DNA of 64,000 bases from the NCBI GenBank assembly GCA_035526585.1, contig DATLCC010000102.1, forward strand, positions 1 through 64,000. Reading direction: 5' to 3'. Made by a program: the position numbers and the translations under genes. This DNA is from JAJPHT01 sp035526585. Lineage in GTDB: Archaea; Thermoplasmatota; SW-10-69-26; JACQPN01; JAJPHT01. Positions 26,073 through 34,590 of the stretch are shown here, in pieces. The notes under the pieces are model-generated. The model saw nothing but the letters and a program-made list of their open reading frames with translations. It was not told the origin of the DNA and did no database searches. Numbering within the stretch: position 1 is the stretch's first letter; each line of letters begins with the position of its first letter.

Positions 26073-26456
26073 TTACATCATCGTCTCACTGAGACCGATG
26101 ATCCACGCGCGGTAAGCGAACGTGGAAGGATCCGTCCCATCCGCCCGCGCCTTCGCCGACAGGATGGATCTGGCCTCGCGCCATTCCTCGCGCGGGATCG
26201 GATGGCTCGCGCTTCCGCCCTCGTACGCGAGGAGGGCGTCCCTCATCGAAGCGGGGAGGCGTGCGAGCGTCGCGTTGTCCAGCGTCGTCGCGGTGGCATC
26301 GCCGGCGTGCACCTCCGTGATATGGACGGACGCGACCGGGCCCTCGTGCGGCGGCACGGTGACGTTGTTGACCAGGACCGCGACGAACACCGCGAGCGCC
26401 GCCAGGCAAAGGGCCGCGGCGATCCACACCATGCGTCGTTCCCGGGCCGCGAACAT
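26073..26456 (-). CDS. Membrane-anchored hypothetical protein (127 aa)
   Basis: MFAARERRMVWIAAALCLAA opens a single N-terminal membrane helix (AAALCLAALAVFVAVLVNNV) with a short basic cytoplasmic end. The outside domain has VTVPPHEGPVASVHITEVHAG, LARLPASMRDALLAYEG and IPREEWREARSIL. Family not recognised. I chose ATG 26456 because the alternative ATG 26564 lies inside a perfect 15-bp hairpin behind the upstream gene, and the extra 36 residues are Arg/Lys/Ala low complexity. Downstream of the oxidoreductase on the same strand. Confidence 0.6.
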   Translation of the reverse strand: MFAARERRMVWIAAALCLAALAVFVAVLVNNVTVPPHEGPVASVHITEVHAGDATATTLDNATLARLPASMRDALLAYEGGSASHPIPREEWREARSILSAKARADGTDPSTFAYRAWIIGLSETMM

Positions 26457-26535
26457 GCGCGACGCGTGAGCGAGCCCCTCCGAGAACCTTGCGCGTCGCG
26501 GAGCGGAGACCGGCGGCAAGCTGCGTCTCCTCGCC

Positions 26536-26586
26536 CTCTTGCTCGCCCTCTTCGTCGCCCTCATGCAGGGCGAGGGCGAGCAAGAG
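26536..26586 (-). terminator. Perfect 15-bp hairpin behind the molybdopterin enzyme gene
   Basis: CTCTTGCTCGCCCTC (26536-26550) pairs fully with GAGGGCGAGCAAGAG (26572-26586) around a 21-nt loop that itself holds GCCCT/AGGGC. It starts 14 nt past the stop at 26600. Confidence 0.55.
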
Positions 26587-26599
26587 CAAGTGGGCGAGG

Positions 26600-27613
26600 C
26601 TATCGGACGACGACGCGCCTCGGCCGCGGCGCGTTGTACCCGTAGCCGTGCACGTTCCACGCGGGCTTCTCGGGCTGCGCGTTCCCCGCCGCGTCCGTCG
26701 CCCGCGCGAGGATCACGGTCTCGCCCGCACGCGGCGACCACTCGGCGCTCCAGCCGCGCCACGCGTGCCGCTCCTTCTGCAGATCGAGCTTCGCGTCGCT
26801 CCACCTGCGGCCGCCGTCCGTGCTCACCTCCACGCGCGCGATCGGCGCCTGGCCCGACCAGGCCCAGCCGCGGATCTGCGTGGGCGCGCCGGCCCGGACG
26901 CTCGCGTCCGGCGTCGGCGCGACGATGAGGGAATTCACGCGCTTCTCGCGGACGGGCGTCGTGGGCGCGCCTTCGGCGGCCTGGTAGACGTAGCGCTCGC
27001 GTTGGAAGTGGCCGGTGAAGGGGCGGCGCAGGCCGCGCACCTCGACGAGCCATTTGACGCTCGCGACGCCGTACCAGCTCGGGACGACGAGGCGCACGGG
27101 CGCGCCGTGGCGCGGCTCCAGAGCCGCGCCGTTCATCTCCCACACGAGGAGCGCGCCCGCTTCGCGCGCGTCCTTCACGGGGAGCGAGCGCTCGAAGCCC
27201 ATGGTGCGATCATGGTCCGCGCCGCGGAAGAGGAGCTCCGCCGTGCCGGGCGAGACGCCCGCGTCGTCCAGGAGCTCGTGGAGCGGCGCGCCGGTGAAGC
27301 GGGCACAGGCGACGGCGCGCTCGCGCCAGGCGGTGCCGCTGGGCTTGGGATCGAAGTAGGAGCGTCCGTTCCCCGCGCATTCGAGGACGACGTCGATCGT
27401 CTGCGACGGGCGCGCGGTGAGGTCGCCGTACGAGAGGCTGAACGCGCGATCGAAGCCGTGGACCTGGAGCCGCCAGGCTTCCTTCGCGATGCTCGGGATG
27501 GGGAAATTGTTGCGCGTGTAGAAGCCGGCGATCGGCGTGATCGGTGGCGCGAGCGCGTCCCATGAGGACTCGACGTTGAGCGGCTCGCGGGTGATGACGT
27601 CCTCGTCGCGCAT
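26600..27613 (-). CDS. Sulfite oxidase-like molybdopterin oxidoreductase
   Basis: 337 aa. The molybdopterin domain has YTRNNFPIPSIAKEAWRLQV and the Moco-ligand Cys in VVLECAGNGRSYFDP, followed by GSxW-like GTAWRERAVACARFTG and VRLVVPSWYGVASVKWL. The C-terminal dimerisation (Ig-like) domain spans about 235-330 (IRGWAWSGQAPIARVEVSTDGGRRWSDA). It oxidises sulfite or a related substrate using Mo; the electron acceptor is not evident. No Tat or Sec signal, so it appears cytoplasmic. ATG 27613 avoids overlap with the kinase upstream (22-nt gap); the two are probably cotranscribed. Confidence 0.9.
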   Translation of the reverse strand: MRDEDVITREPLNVESSWDALAPPITPIAGFYTRNNFPIPSIAKEAWRLQVHGFDRAFSLSYGDLTARPSQTIDVVLECAGNGRSYFDPKPSGTAWRERAVACARFTGAPLHELLDDAGVSPGTAELLFRGADHDRTMGFERSLPVKDAREAGALLVWEMNGAALEPRHGAPVRLVVPSWYGVASVKWLVEVRGLRRPFTGHFQRERYVYQAAEGAPTTPVREKRVNSLIVAPTPDASVRAGAPTQIRGWAWSGQAPIARVEVSTDGGRRWSDAKLDLQKERHAWRGWSAEWSPRAGETVILARATDAAGNAQPEKPAWNVHGYGYNAPRPRRVVVR

Positions 27614-27635
27614 GCGTCGCCAACCTGGCGTCGTC

Positions 27636-28691
27636 TCAAGAAGGTTGGTTCGTCGCGGGGGCCGCATCCAGGAAGGCGCACACGTCGCCCATCGTGGGCG
27701 GCACCCCCTCCTTCCCGCTGATGTAGAGGCCGGCGACGGCGTTCGCGAGGAGCAGGCGGTCGGCGGGGCCGAGACCCGCGAGGTGACCGAGGATGCTGCC
27801 CGCGTTCCACGAGTCGCCCGCGCCCGTGACGCGCAGAGGCTCCACCCGGAACGTGGGGACGACCGCCTCTCCGTCGGGCCCGAAGCTCGCGGCGAAGCGC
27901 GCCGTGTGCAGGTCCAGCGTTCCTGCGGGGCGTCGGGACGCGAGGGCGCGCGCCGCGGCGACCTCCTCCTCGCCGACGGCGAGCGCGCGTCCTGCGAGAA
28001 GGCGGAGCTCGTTCTCGTTCAGGGCGTAGACGTCGAGGTCGGCGAGCGGCACGACCTCCGCGAGGAGCCCCTCGATGTCGCCCATCCGCGCGCTCGGGTC
28101 GCCCGTGTCCAGCATCGTCGTGGTGTTCGCACGTCGCGCGACGCGCGCGACCTCGCGCACGAGCTCGGTGCCGCGCCGGTTCTGGCTCCAGTTGGCAAGG
28201 AGCACGAGGTCGGCCGCCTCGATGAGCGTCCAGTCGTTCTGCTCGAGCGAATCGGGGCCGAAGTGCGCCACGCTCCCCGGGTCGGAGAGCATCACGTTCG
28301 CGGGTCGGGCCTCGTGGAACTCGAGCGCGGTCGTGACGCTGAGCTCGCCATCGGGGCGGACGTAGCGCATGTCGACGCCCATGGTCCCGAGCGTCTGCTG
28401 GAGGTAGGCCTTGCCGAAGGGCGACGTGCGCGTCACGAGGTGCGCCTGCACGCCCAGGCGCGCGAGCGCGAGCGCGGTGTTCGCCGCGTTGCCGCCGGGC
28501 TGGAAGTGCTGCGCGGGCGTCGGGACGTTGCCGCCGCCGCGCCCGTGGACGCCCTGCCAGCGCGGGAGGACGTCCTGCCACGCGGGGAGAGGGACGAAGT
28601 GGTCGAGGAAGAAGTCGGGGAGCGTGACCACGTGCAACGCGCTCGCGTCGAGGGCTCGCAGGCGCTGGGCGAGTCCTCGCAGGTCGGGCAT
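27636..28691 (-). CDS. PfkB-family sugar/nucleoside kinase
   Basis: 351 aa ribokinase fold. The N-terminal substrate region has HFQPGGNAANTALALARLGV (the GGxxxN motif); the C-terminal signature RVTGAGDSWNAGSILGHL holds the catalytic Asp and anion hole. LNENELRLLAG is the family NxxE segment. It phosphorylates a sugar or nucleoside with ATP; the N-terminus is unusually long (GRGGGNVPTPAQ insertion), so the substrate is not assignable. It heads a leftward pair with the molybdopterin enzyme and diverges from the glycogen operon (105 nt). Confidence 0.88.
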   Translation of the reverse strand: MPDLRGLAQRLRALDASALHVVTLPDFFLDHFVPLPAWQDVLPRWQGVHGRGGGNVPTPAQHFQPGGNAANTALALARLGVQAHLVTRTSPFGKAYLQQTLGTMGVDMRYVRPDGELSVTTALEFHEARPANVMLSDPGSVAHFGPDSLEQNDWTLIEAADLVLLANWSQNRRGTELVREVARVARRANTTTMLDTGDPSARMGDIEGLLAEVVPLADLDVYALNENELRLLAGRALAVGEEEVAAARALASRRPAGTLDLHTARFAASFGPDGEAVVPTFRVEPLRVTGAGDSWNAGSILGHLAGLGPADRLLLANAVAGLYISGKEGVPPTMGDVCAFLDAAPATNQPS

Positions 28692-28753
28692 CGTTCGAGC
28701 GAAGCCGCCAAAGGCGGAAAAGCCCAGCGGCTCGCCTGTCCCTTGTTGGCAAA

Positions 28754-28763
28754 GGGCTTATCC
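28754..28763 (+). promoter_or_regulatory. TATA-like box of the glycogen operon
   Basis: GGGCTTATCC centred 38 nt before ATG 28797; GCTTATC is the recurrent box type in this window. Confidence 0.45.
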
Positions 28764-28796
28764 CCGCCGCCCTTCGTCCTTCAAGCGAGCCGCGCC

Positions 28797-30671
28797 ATGA
28801 TCACGTTCTTGACGGGGAACTCGCGCGTCCTTCTCACCATCGACGAGAAGGGGCACTGGTCCAACCTGTACTACCCCTTCGCGGGCCAATACCAACATCT
28901 GCGCGCGGTGAAGCTGGGCGTCTTCGACGTCGCGGAGGACACCTTCGCCTGGCTGGGCGAGGACGCTTCGTACGCGATCGAGCAGGACTACTACCAGGGA
29001 TCCAACGCGGCGCGCACCTTCTACAACGGGCCGCTCCTGGACGTGGAGGTCGTCGACACGGTGCACAGCAACCACGACCTCGTCATCCGCCGCGTGAGCG
29101 TGCACAACAAGACGCCCGTCGCTCGCTCCATCCGGATCTTCAACTACCAGAGCCTCATGGTCCAGGAGTCGATGTACCAGGACACGGCGTACTGGGACGA
29201 CACACGGAAGACCATCAACCACTACAAGCGCAACTACTACTTCCAGTACTGGGGTCGCCCCGACTTCACGAGCTACACGTGCGGGGAGCACACCCTGAAG
29301 GGGCTCCAAGGCTCCTACGTCGACGCGGAGGACGGCAAGCTCGAAGGCGGCCGCATCTCGCATGGCGCCGCCGACTCCGTCGTGCAATGGGACGTCGAGG
29401 TGCCCGCGGGCGGCACGCAGCACGTGCGGCTCCTCCTCATGATCGGGCACAGCCGCAAGGACGTGAACCGCTTCTGGTCGCTCCTCGAGCACCGGGACCC
29501 GGAGGAGCTGGAGCGCGAGGCGATCGCCTTCTGGAACAACTGGATCGACCACAAATCCGCGGCCATCCCGGGCGACCTCAGCGAGGCCGTGCGCGAGGTC
29601 TACAAGCGGAGCGTCTTCGTCCTGCGCAACTGCTCCTCCGTGAACGGCTCGATCATCGCGTCGCCCGATCCGCGCACGCTGAAGTCCGGCGGAGACACGT
29701 ACAACTACAACTGGTGGCGCGACGGCGGCTACATCGCGAAGGCGATGGACGAGGTCGGCCTCTACGAGAACGCGCACCGGTTCCTGAAGTTCGCGCAGGG
29801 CGCGCAGGAGGAGGAGGGCTACTTCCTCCACCGCCACTTCCCGGACGGCACCGTCGGCTCGACGTGGCACCCGCCTCCGTTCATCCAGATCGACCAGACC
29901 GCGACCGTGGTCTCCGCCGTGTGGCACCACTTCAAGCGCCACGGCGACGTGGATCAGCTCCTCGAGCTCTGGCCGGTCGTGAAGCGCGCGGCGAACTGGC
30001 TCGAGCACTACGTCGACGCGCGCGGCCTGCCCCACCCGAGCTACGATCTCTGGGAGGAGAAGAAGGCCGTGAACGCGTACTCGGTCGCGGCGGTGATCCA
30101 CGGCCTCGAACGCGCCGAGCGCATCAGCGAGCAGCTGGGCAAGTCGCGCGGACGCTGGCGGCGCGCGAGCGCGCGCATGCGCGACGCGATGCTCTCGACG
30201 ATGTGGAACGACAAGCGCGGCTGCTTCTACAAGGGCATCGACCCCCTCGACGACACGATCGACGCGTCGACCCTCCTCGCCTTGAAGCTGGGCGTCCTCG
30301 ACCCGCGCGACGCGCGCGCCGAGCGTCTAGTCCAAGCGGTGGAGAAGAGGCTCTGGGTGAAGGCGACCGGCGGCGTGGCGCGCTACGAGAACGACTCGTA
30401 CTACGGCCACGAGAACCCGTGGATCATCTGCACGCTCTGGCTCGCCGAGGCGCATCTTCTCCTGGGGCGCCCCGAGAAGACGCGCGAGCTCCTCGAGTGG
30501 ACGGCGCGCACGGCGTCCCCCACCGCGCTCCTTGCGGAGCAGCTCGACGGACGCACCGGCGAGCACACGTCCGTGACGCCCCTCGTCTGGTCGCATTCCA
30601 CGTTCCTAGACGTCATGAACAAATACCGGCGCTTCGTCGAGGGCTCTGCCGCGCACGAGCGAGGCGACTGA
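28797..30671 (+). CDS. Glucoamylase, glycoside hydrolase family 15
   Basis: 624 aa, no signal peptide, so intracellular. The N-terminal beta-sandwich (residues 1-260) starts MITFLTGNSRVLLTIDEKGHWSN-style and includes WDDTRKTINHYKRNYYFQYW; the (alpha/alpha)6 barrel has GGDTYNYNWWRDGGYIAKAM (catalytic-site NWWRD), FLHRHFPDGTVGSTWHPPPF, YDLWEEKKAVNAYSVAA (acid Glu) and TSVTPLVWSHSTFLDVMNKY. It releases glucose from alpha-glucan ends, here probably stored glycogen. First gene of a three-gene operon: 52 nt to the GT4 gene, which is then TTGA-coupled to the GH57 gene. Confidence 0.94.
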   Translation: MITFLTGNSRVLLTIDEKGHWSNLYYPFAGQYQHLRAVKLGVFDVAEDTFAWLGEDASYAIEQDYYQGSNAARTFYNGPLLDVEVVDTVHSNHDLVIRRVSVHNKTPVARSIRIFNYQSLMVQESMYQDTAYWDDTRKTINHYKRNYYFQYWGRPDFTSYTCGEHTLKGLQGSYVDAEDGKLEGGRISHGAADSVVQWDVEVPAGGTQHVRLLLMIGHSRKDVNRFWSLLEHRDPEELEREAIAFWNNWIDHKSAAIPGDLSEAVREVYKRSVFVLRNCSSVNGSIIASPDPRTLKSGGDTYNYNWWRDGGYIAKAMDEVGLYENAHRFLKFAQGAQEEEGYFLHRHFPDGTVGSTWHPPPFIQIDQTATVVSAVWHHFKRHGDVDQLLELWPVVKRAANWLEHYVDARGLPHPSYDLWEEKKAVNAYSVAAVIHGLERAERISEQLGKSRGRWRRASARMRDAMLSTMWNDKRGCFYKGIDPLDDTIDASTLLALKLGVLDPRDARAERLVQAVEKRLWVKATGGVARYENDSYYGHENPWIICTLWLAEAHLLLGRPEKTRELLEWTARTASPTALLAEQLDGRTGEHTSVTPLVWSHSTFLDVMNKYRRFVEGSAAHERGD

Positions 30672-30723
30672 GCATGCGTGTCCCCCCAACAGCGAGGCCC
30701 GCACGCGAGGCGGAGAGTGTACG

Positions 30724-31911
30724 ATGAAGGTGGCCATGATCGGATGGGAGTTTCCGCCGTTCCTTGCCGGCGGGCTAGGCATCCATTGCCTGGAGCTCAC
30801 GACGCAGCTCGCGAAGATCGGGGTCGCGATCGATTTCTACATGCCGCACATCGCGATGGAGGGCGATCTGCGCGTCGCGGACCATCACAAGCATCTCGCG
30901 ATCCACGAGGTCGAGGCGGAGCCTGGCATGTCTCCCTACGGGGACAGCACGCGCCGCGGGTACGACGCGGCCTTCAACGATGCGGTGTGGCAGTACAACA
31001 TGCGGGTCGTGGACGCGTTCCAGAGCCACGATGCGGACGTGCTGCACGCGCACGATTGGATCACGTACCAGGCGGCGGTCGAGCTCAAGCGGCGCACCGG
31101 CAAGCCGCTCGTGTGGAGCTGCCACAGCACCGAGTACGATCGCAGCGCCGGCTTCTTCCCGCAGCACTGGACGATCGAGATCGAGAAGGCCGCCGTGCGC
31201 GCGGCCGACGTCGTCATCGCCGTGTCGGGCCTCACGCGCCAGCAGCTCATCGACCGCTACGGCGCCGACCCGGACAAGGTCGTGGCGATCCACAACGGCG
31301 TCGACTTCTCGAAGTGGTCGAGCCACGCGGATCGTGACTATGGCCTCTCGAAGAAGGTGGTCCTTTACCTAAGCCGCGTCTCGCGGCAGAAGGGACCCAT
31401 GTCGTTCATCCGCGCCGCGAAGCGCGTGCTCGAGCTCGACCCGAGCGTGCGCTTCGTCGTCGCCGGCAAGGGGGAGATGGTCCCCGAGATGATCCAGTAC
31501 TGCATCGCGAACGGCATCATGGAGAAGGTGACCTTCACCGGCTTCGTGCCCGACGCCGAGGCGCAGAGGCTCTACGAGATGTCGGACGTGTATGTCCTCC
31601 CGTCCGTCTCCGAGCCATTCGGGATCTCCGTGCTGGAGGCCATGACGTCGGGCTGTCCGACGATCGTCTCGAAGACGACGGGGGTCGGCGAAGCCCTGAC
31701 CCACGTGCTGCGCGCCGAGCACTGGGACAGCGACGAGATCGCGGACCAGATCGTCGCCGTGCTGCGCGATCGCCCCCTTCGCGAGGCGCTGGGCAAGAAC
31801 GGCGCGCTCGAGGTCCGCAAGTTCACGTGGGAGCGCTGCGGGCGCAGCACGCTGGACGCGTACCAGCGCGCGGTGGCCCGAGCGCGCGGCGCACAACAGG
31901 TGATCGCTTGA
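30724..31911 (+). CDS. Glycogen synthase-like glycosyltransferase, GT4 type
   Basis: 395 aa GT-B fold. The N-terminal MKVAMIGWEFPPFLAGGLGI is the nucleotide-sugar and acceptor loop of starch/glycogen synthases; VLHAHDWITYQAAVEL and AVSGLTRQQLIDRYG follow. The C-terminal half has LYLSRVSRQKGPMSFIRAAK, VTFTGFVPDAEAQRLYEMSD and PSVSEPFGISVLEAMTSGCP with the E-x7-E pair. It transfers glucose from a nucleotide sugar onto alpha-glucan. The last A of its stop TGA is inside the TTGA overlap with the GH57 gene. Assigned by context to archaeal glycogen synthesis. Confidence 0.9.
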   Translation: MKVAMIGWEFPPFLAGGLGIHCLELTTQLAKIGVAIDFYMPHIAMEGDLRVADHHKHLAIHEVEAEPGMSPYGDSTRRGYDAAFNDAVWQYNMRVVDAFQSHDADVLHAHDWITYQAAVELKRRTGKPLVWSCHSTEYDRSAGFFPQHWTIEIEKAAVRAADVVIAVSGLTRQQLIDRYGADPDKVVAIHNGVDFSKWSSHADRDYGLSKKVVLYLSRVSRQKGPMSFIRAAKRVLELDPSVRFVVAGKGEMVPEMIQYCIANGIMEKVTFTGFVPDAEAQRLYEMSDVYVLPSVSEPFGISVLEAMTSGCPTIVSKTTGVGEALTHVLRAEHWDSDEIADQIVAVLRDRPLREALGKNGALEVRKFTWERCGRSTLDAYQRAVARARGAQQVIA

Positions 31912-33098
31912 CGGATGTCTGCTTCTATTTCCAGGTCCACCAGCCGATCCGGCTGCGCCGGCTCCACCTCTTCAACATGCCCCAGGACACGCACTACTGG
32001 GACGACGCGAAGAACCGCGCGATCTTCGACCGCGTCTCCAACAAGTGCTACGTCCCGACGAACAAGATGCTCCTCGAGCTCATCAAGGAGCACCCCGAGT
32101 TCAAGGTGAGCTTCAGCCTGAGCGGCACGTTCGTCGAGCAGGCCAAGCAGTTCCGCCCGGACGTGATGGACCTCTTCCGCGACCTCGCCGACACGGGTCG
32201 GGCCGAGTTCCTCGACGAGACGTACTACCATTCCCTCGCGGGCCTGTGGGAGGACCAGACGGAGCTGAAGACGCAGATCCAGCTCCACCGCGACCTCATG
32301 GAGAAGGAGCTCGGCGTCACGCCCACCTTCTACCGCAACACCGAGCTCATCTACGACGATCGCATCGCGCGCACCATCGAATCGTTGGGCTACCAGGGCA
32401 TCGCGACCGAGGGCACGGAGAAGATCCTCGGCTGGCGCTCCCCCAACTTCGTCTACAAGCCCGCCCACGGAGACTCGAAGCTCAAGGTCCTCCTCAAGAA
32501 CTACCGGCTCTCGGACGACATCGCGTTCCGCTTCAGCACGGGCCCCTCGTGGCCCGAGTGGCCCCTGACGGCGCCCAAGTTCGCCGACTGGCTCGCGAAG
32601 CAGGAGGGCGACACGATCGACCTCTTCATGGACTACGAGACGTTCGGCGAGCACAACTGGCCCGAATCCGGCATCTTCGACTTCCTGCGCCACATGCCAG
32701 GCGAAGCCATCCGCCGCGGCGTACGCTTCGCGACCCCGAGCGAGGTCGTCACCAAGCACGACCCCGTCGGCACGATCGACGTCCCCTTCGCGATCAGCTG
32801 GGCCGACTCGGAGAGGGATGTGAGCGCCTGGCTGCACAACGAGATGCAACAGCAGGCATTCAACACGCTGCGCGAGCTCGCCCCGTACGTCAAGGAGCTC
32901 AACGACCCCCAGATCACGCACGCCTGGCGCCTCCTCCAGACGAGCGACCACGTCTACTACTGCACGACGAAGCACATGGGCGACCAGGACATCCACATGT
33001 ACTTCTCGCCCTACGACTCGCCCTACCAGGCGTTCATCAACCTGATGAACGTGATCGTGGACCTGAAGCACAAGATCTTCTCGCGCCTGCGGCGCTGA
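31908..33098 (+). CDS. GH57 alpha-amylase / glucanotransferase-like
   Basis: 396 aa, intracellular. GH57 conserved regions: HQPIRLRRLHLFN (region 1), SFSLSGTFVEQAKQF (2), TFYRNTELIYDDRIA with the nucleophile Glu (3), DLFMDYETFGEHNW with the acid Asp (4) and a C-terminal helical part (WLHNEMQQQAFNTLREL). It acts on alpha-1,4 glucan as hydrolase or transferase. It starts at TTG 31908, overlapping the GT4 stop (TTGA), so translation is coupled. With GH15 and GT4 it forms the synthesis/degradation set seen in Sulfolobus and Thermoplasma glycogen loci. Confidence 0.93.
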   Translation: MTDVCFYFQVHQPIRLRRLHLFNMPQDTHYWDDAKNRAIFDRVSNKCYVPTNKMLLELIKEHPEFKVSFSLSGTFVEQAKQFRPDVMDLFRDLADTGRAEFLDETYYHSLAGLWEDQTELKTQIQLHRDLMEKELGVTPTFYRNTELIYDDRIARTIESLGYQGIATEGTEKILGWRSPNFVYKPAHGDSKLKVLLKNYRLSDDIAFRFSTGPSWPEWPLTAPKFADWLAKQEGDTIDLFMDYETFGEHNWPESGIFDFLRHMPGEAIRRGVRFATPSEVVTKHDPVGTIDVPFAISWADSERDVSAWLHNEMQQQAFNTLRELAPYVKELNDPQITHAWRLLQTSDHVYYCTTKHMGDQDIHMYFSPYDSPYQAFINLMNVIVDLKHKIFSRLRR

Positions 33099-33264
33099 GG
33101 CGTCGTCCGAAGTCGCCGCCGAGGGAACTCGGCGCCGACGCATCCGCAGATGCGTTGAGCGCAGCGACTTCGCGAGCGGGGGGTTTGGGGGGCAGCAAGC
33201 CCCCCAACGTCTCGGTGGCTGGACCAGCGCAAACATTGTGCGCACGTCGTGAGCTGCCTTCTTG
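33099..33264. terminator. Hairpin-rich end of the glycogen operon
   Basis: Contains TTGGGGGGC-agcaa-GCCCCCCAA (33185-33207, 9 bp), GACGCAT/ATGCGTT and GAAGTCGC/GCGACTTC arms. No gene seen. Probably the operon 3' end. Confidence 0.45.
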
Positions 33265-33750
33265 ATGCGTCGTCGGGAGATCGCAGCGCTCGCTCTTCTC
33301 GCGCTCATCGGGCTCGCGCCCACGCTGCGGATGTGGGCACAAGGCGACGTCGGCCACCATCCGCTGTTGCCGCTCATCATGGTGCTCGCCTACGCGGGAC
33401 TCGCGGCGCCGCTGCTCTTCCTCATCGCGGTCGCGCTCCTTGCTCCCAGCGCGATGCGTTTGTGGAGGGCCCATCGCTTCGCGCTCGTGCTCCTCCTTCT
33501 CCTGCTCCTCGTGCCCGTGCCTGCAGTGAAGCGACACTTCAACGACGCCGCGGGTCCGGAGAACCCGCGGGGTTACTTCCCGGGCGAGCCGGCGTGGTTG
33601 CTCCTTGGCGTCGGGCTCGCGACAGGGGGTCGCGTGGGGCCTCTCGCCGCGTTCGAGTACGACGAGACCATCCTCGACGGCGCCTGGTCGCTCGCGCCGC
33701 TTGTGTGGGTGATCCTGTTTGCGGCGATGCTTACGTGGAAGCACAGGTGA
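33265..33750 (+). CDS. Small membrane protein (161 aa)
   Basis: Four membrane helices (IAALALLALIGLAPTLRMWA, LLPLIMVLAYAGLAAPLLFLI, FALVLLLLLLLVPVPAV, WLLLGVGLATGG) plus a C-terminal one (WSLAPLVWVILFAAMLTW), with a soluble loop NDAAGPENPRGYFPGEPAW. Family not recognised. ATG 33265 is chosen over TTG 33262. Stands alone between two structured spacers. Confidence 0.55.
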   Translation: MRRREIAALALLALIGLAPTLRMWAQGDVGHHPLLPLIMVLAYAGLAAPLLFLIAVALLAPSAMRLWRAHRFALVLLLLLLLVPVPAVKRHFNDAAGPENPRGYFPGEPAWLLLGVGLATGGRVGPLAAFEYDETILDGAWSLAPLVWVILFAAMLTWKHR

Positions 33751-33806
33751 GATCAACGATGCTAAAGCTCGCGCTCTGAAGAGCGCTCGCGTCTTCGGTC
33801 GCAACG

Positions 33807-34024
33807 GAAGACAAGCCGCGTCGCAACGCGGCGGCGTCTTCTGGCAAGGATGACCGAGACGCTTCTTGGTCGTGCATGGGGCGAGCGGCACTCTTTTGCC
33901 CCACGGGCCCTCCGCGTGGCGGGTCTCAGAACCACGATGAACCACGCGCGGAAACCAGACACACCCCGTCACCCCCATCCTTGCCGCTGCAGCATCCCGA
34001 AATTTTCCCGCAGGAAAATTTCGG
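33807..34024. repeat. Paired box/hairpin element, locus 2
   Basis: The right half has CGTCACCCCCATCCTTGC (33967-33984), identical to locus 1, then a perfect 12-bp hairpin CCGAAATTTTCC-CGCA-GGAAAATTTCGG (33997-34024). The left half is degenerate: a compound hairpin (GAAGAC 33807-33812/GTCTTC 33836-33841 enclosing GCCGCG/CGCGGC) and the shortened complementary box GCAAGGATGAC (33844-33854). The inner 112 nt differ from locus 1 but hold small hairpins (TGGGGC/GCCCCA). The whole 33751-34165 spacer has no credible gene. Confidence 0.6.
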
Positions 34025-34122
34025 CCCGGACAACGATGGCCCCGGCATAGCGCGCGAAAGCCAGCTTCGCCACGGGGCCGTGCTTCGACCTCGCACGCCC
34101 CCCTTCTTGAACCCCCTTCCAA

Positions 34123-34132
34123 GCATTTATCC
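34123..34132 (+). promoter_or_regulatory. TATA-like box, Lsm gene
   Basis: GCATTTATCC centred about 38 nt before ATG 34166. Confidence 0.45.
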
Positions 34133-34165
34133 TCGGCCTGGGCTCGTGGCGACGCGATCCCTCTC

Positions 34166-34561
34166 ATGTCGCTCATCCAGTCCAAGCTCAAGGGCCTCGT
34201 CGGCCAGGAGATCGTCGTCGTCATGGTGGACAACCGCGCCTTCCGCGGCACGCTCGTCGAGCACGACAGCGACACGATGATACTCCGCAACGTCGTCGAG
34301 GCGCTCCCGAACAACGCCGCCGGCTGGGAGGAGCCCACGGTCAGCACGGGCATCGTGCAGAAGGTCGTCACGTGGCACGGCACGTTCAGCCATGAGGACA
34401 CGAGCGCGGGCGTCGTCAAGCTCAAGGATGCGATGATCCAGCTCGCGCACGTGCTGCGCATCTGGGAGTACAGCACGAAGAACCTGGCCAAGCCCGATCA
34501 CGTCGAGATGACCGACGCGGGCCAGGTGCGCCCCGGCACGCGCGTGTCGAAGAAGATGTGA
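34166..34561 (+). CDS. Sm-like (LSm) RNA-binding protein with extended loop
   Basis: 131 aa. Sm1 motif: VGQEIVVVMVDNRAFRGTLVEHDSDTMILRNVVE. Sm2-like end: VVKLKDAMIQLAHVLRIWEY, with IQLAHVLRI in place of the usual RG-x-x-I. Between them lies a loop of about 35 residues (NNAAGWEEPTVSTGIVQKVV), longer than in canonical archaeal SmAPs (70-80 aa), and a basic tail follows. The family forms heptameric rings binding U-rich RNA. The altered Sm2 suggests a divergent paralogue. Has its own promoter. Confidence 0.82.
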   Translation: MSLIQSKLKGLVGQEIVVVMVDNRAFRGTLVEHDSDTMILRNVVEALPNNAAGWEEPTVSTGIVQKVVTWHGTFSHEDTSAGVVKLKDAMIQLAHVLRIWEYSTKNLAKPDHVEMTDAGQVRPGTRVSKKM

Positions 34562-34590
34562 CGACGCTTCGCGCCGTCGTCCTCAGCCGC

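Noticed and set aside
26457..26564. Upstream ATG 26564 for the small membrane protein
   Set aside because: It lies inside the perfect 15-bp hairpin behind the previous gene, and the added residues are repetitive Lys/Arg/Ala.
33751..34165. RNase P RNA or box C/D RNA in this spacer
   Set aside because: I could not find the conserved RNase P core (GAGGAAAGTC / ACAGAA) or paired C and D boxes; only the hairpin element is supported.
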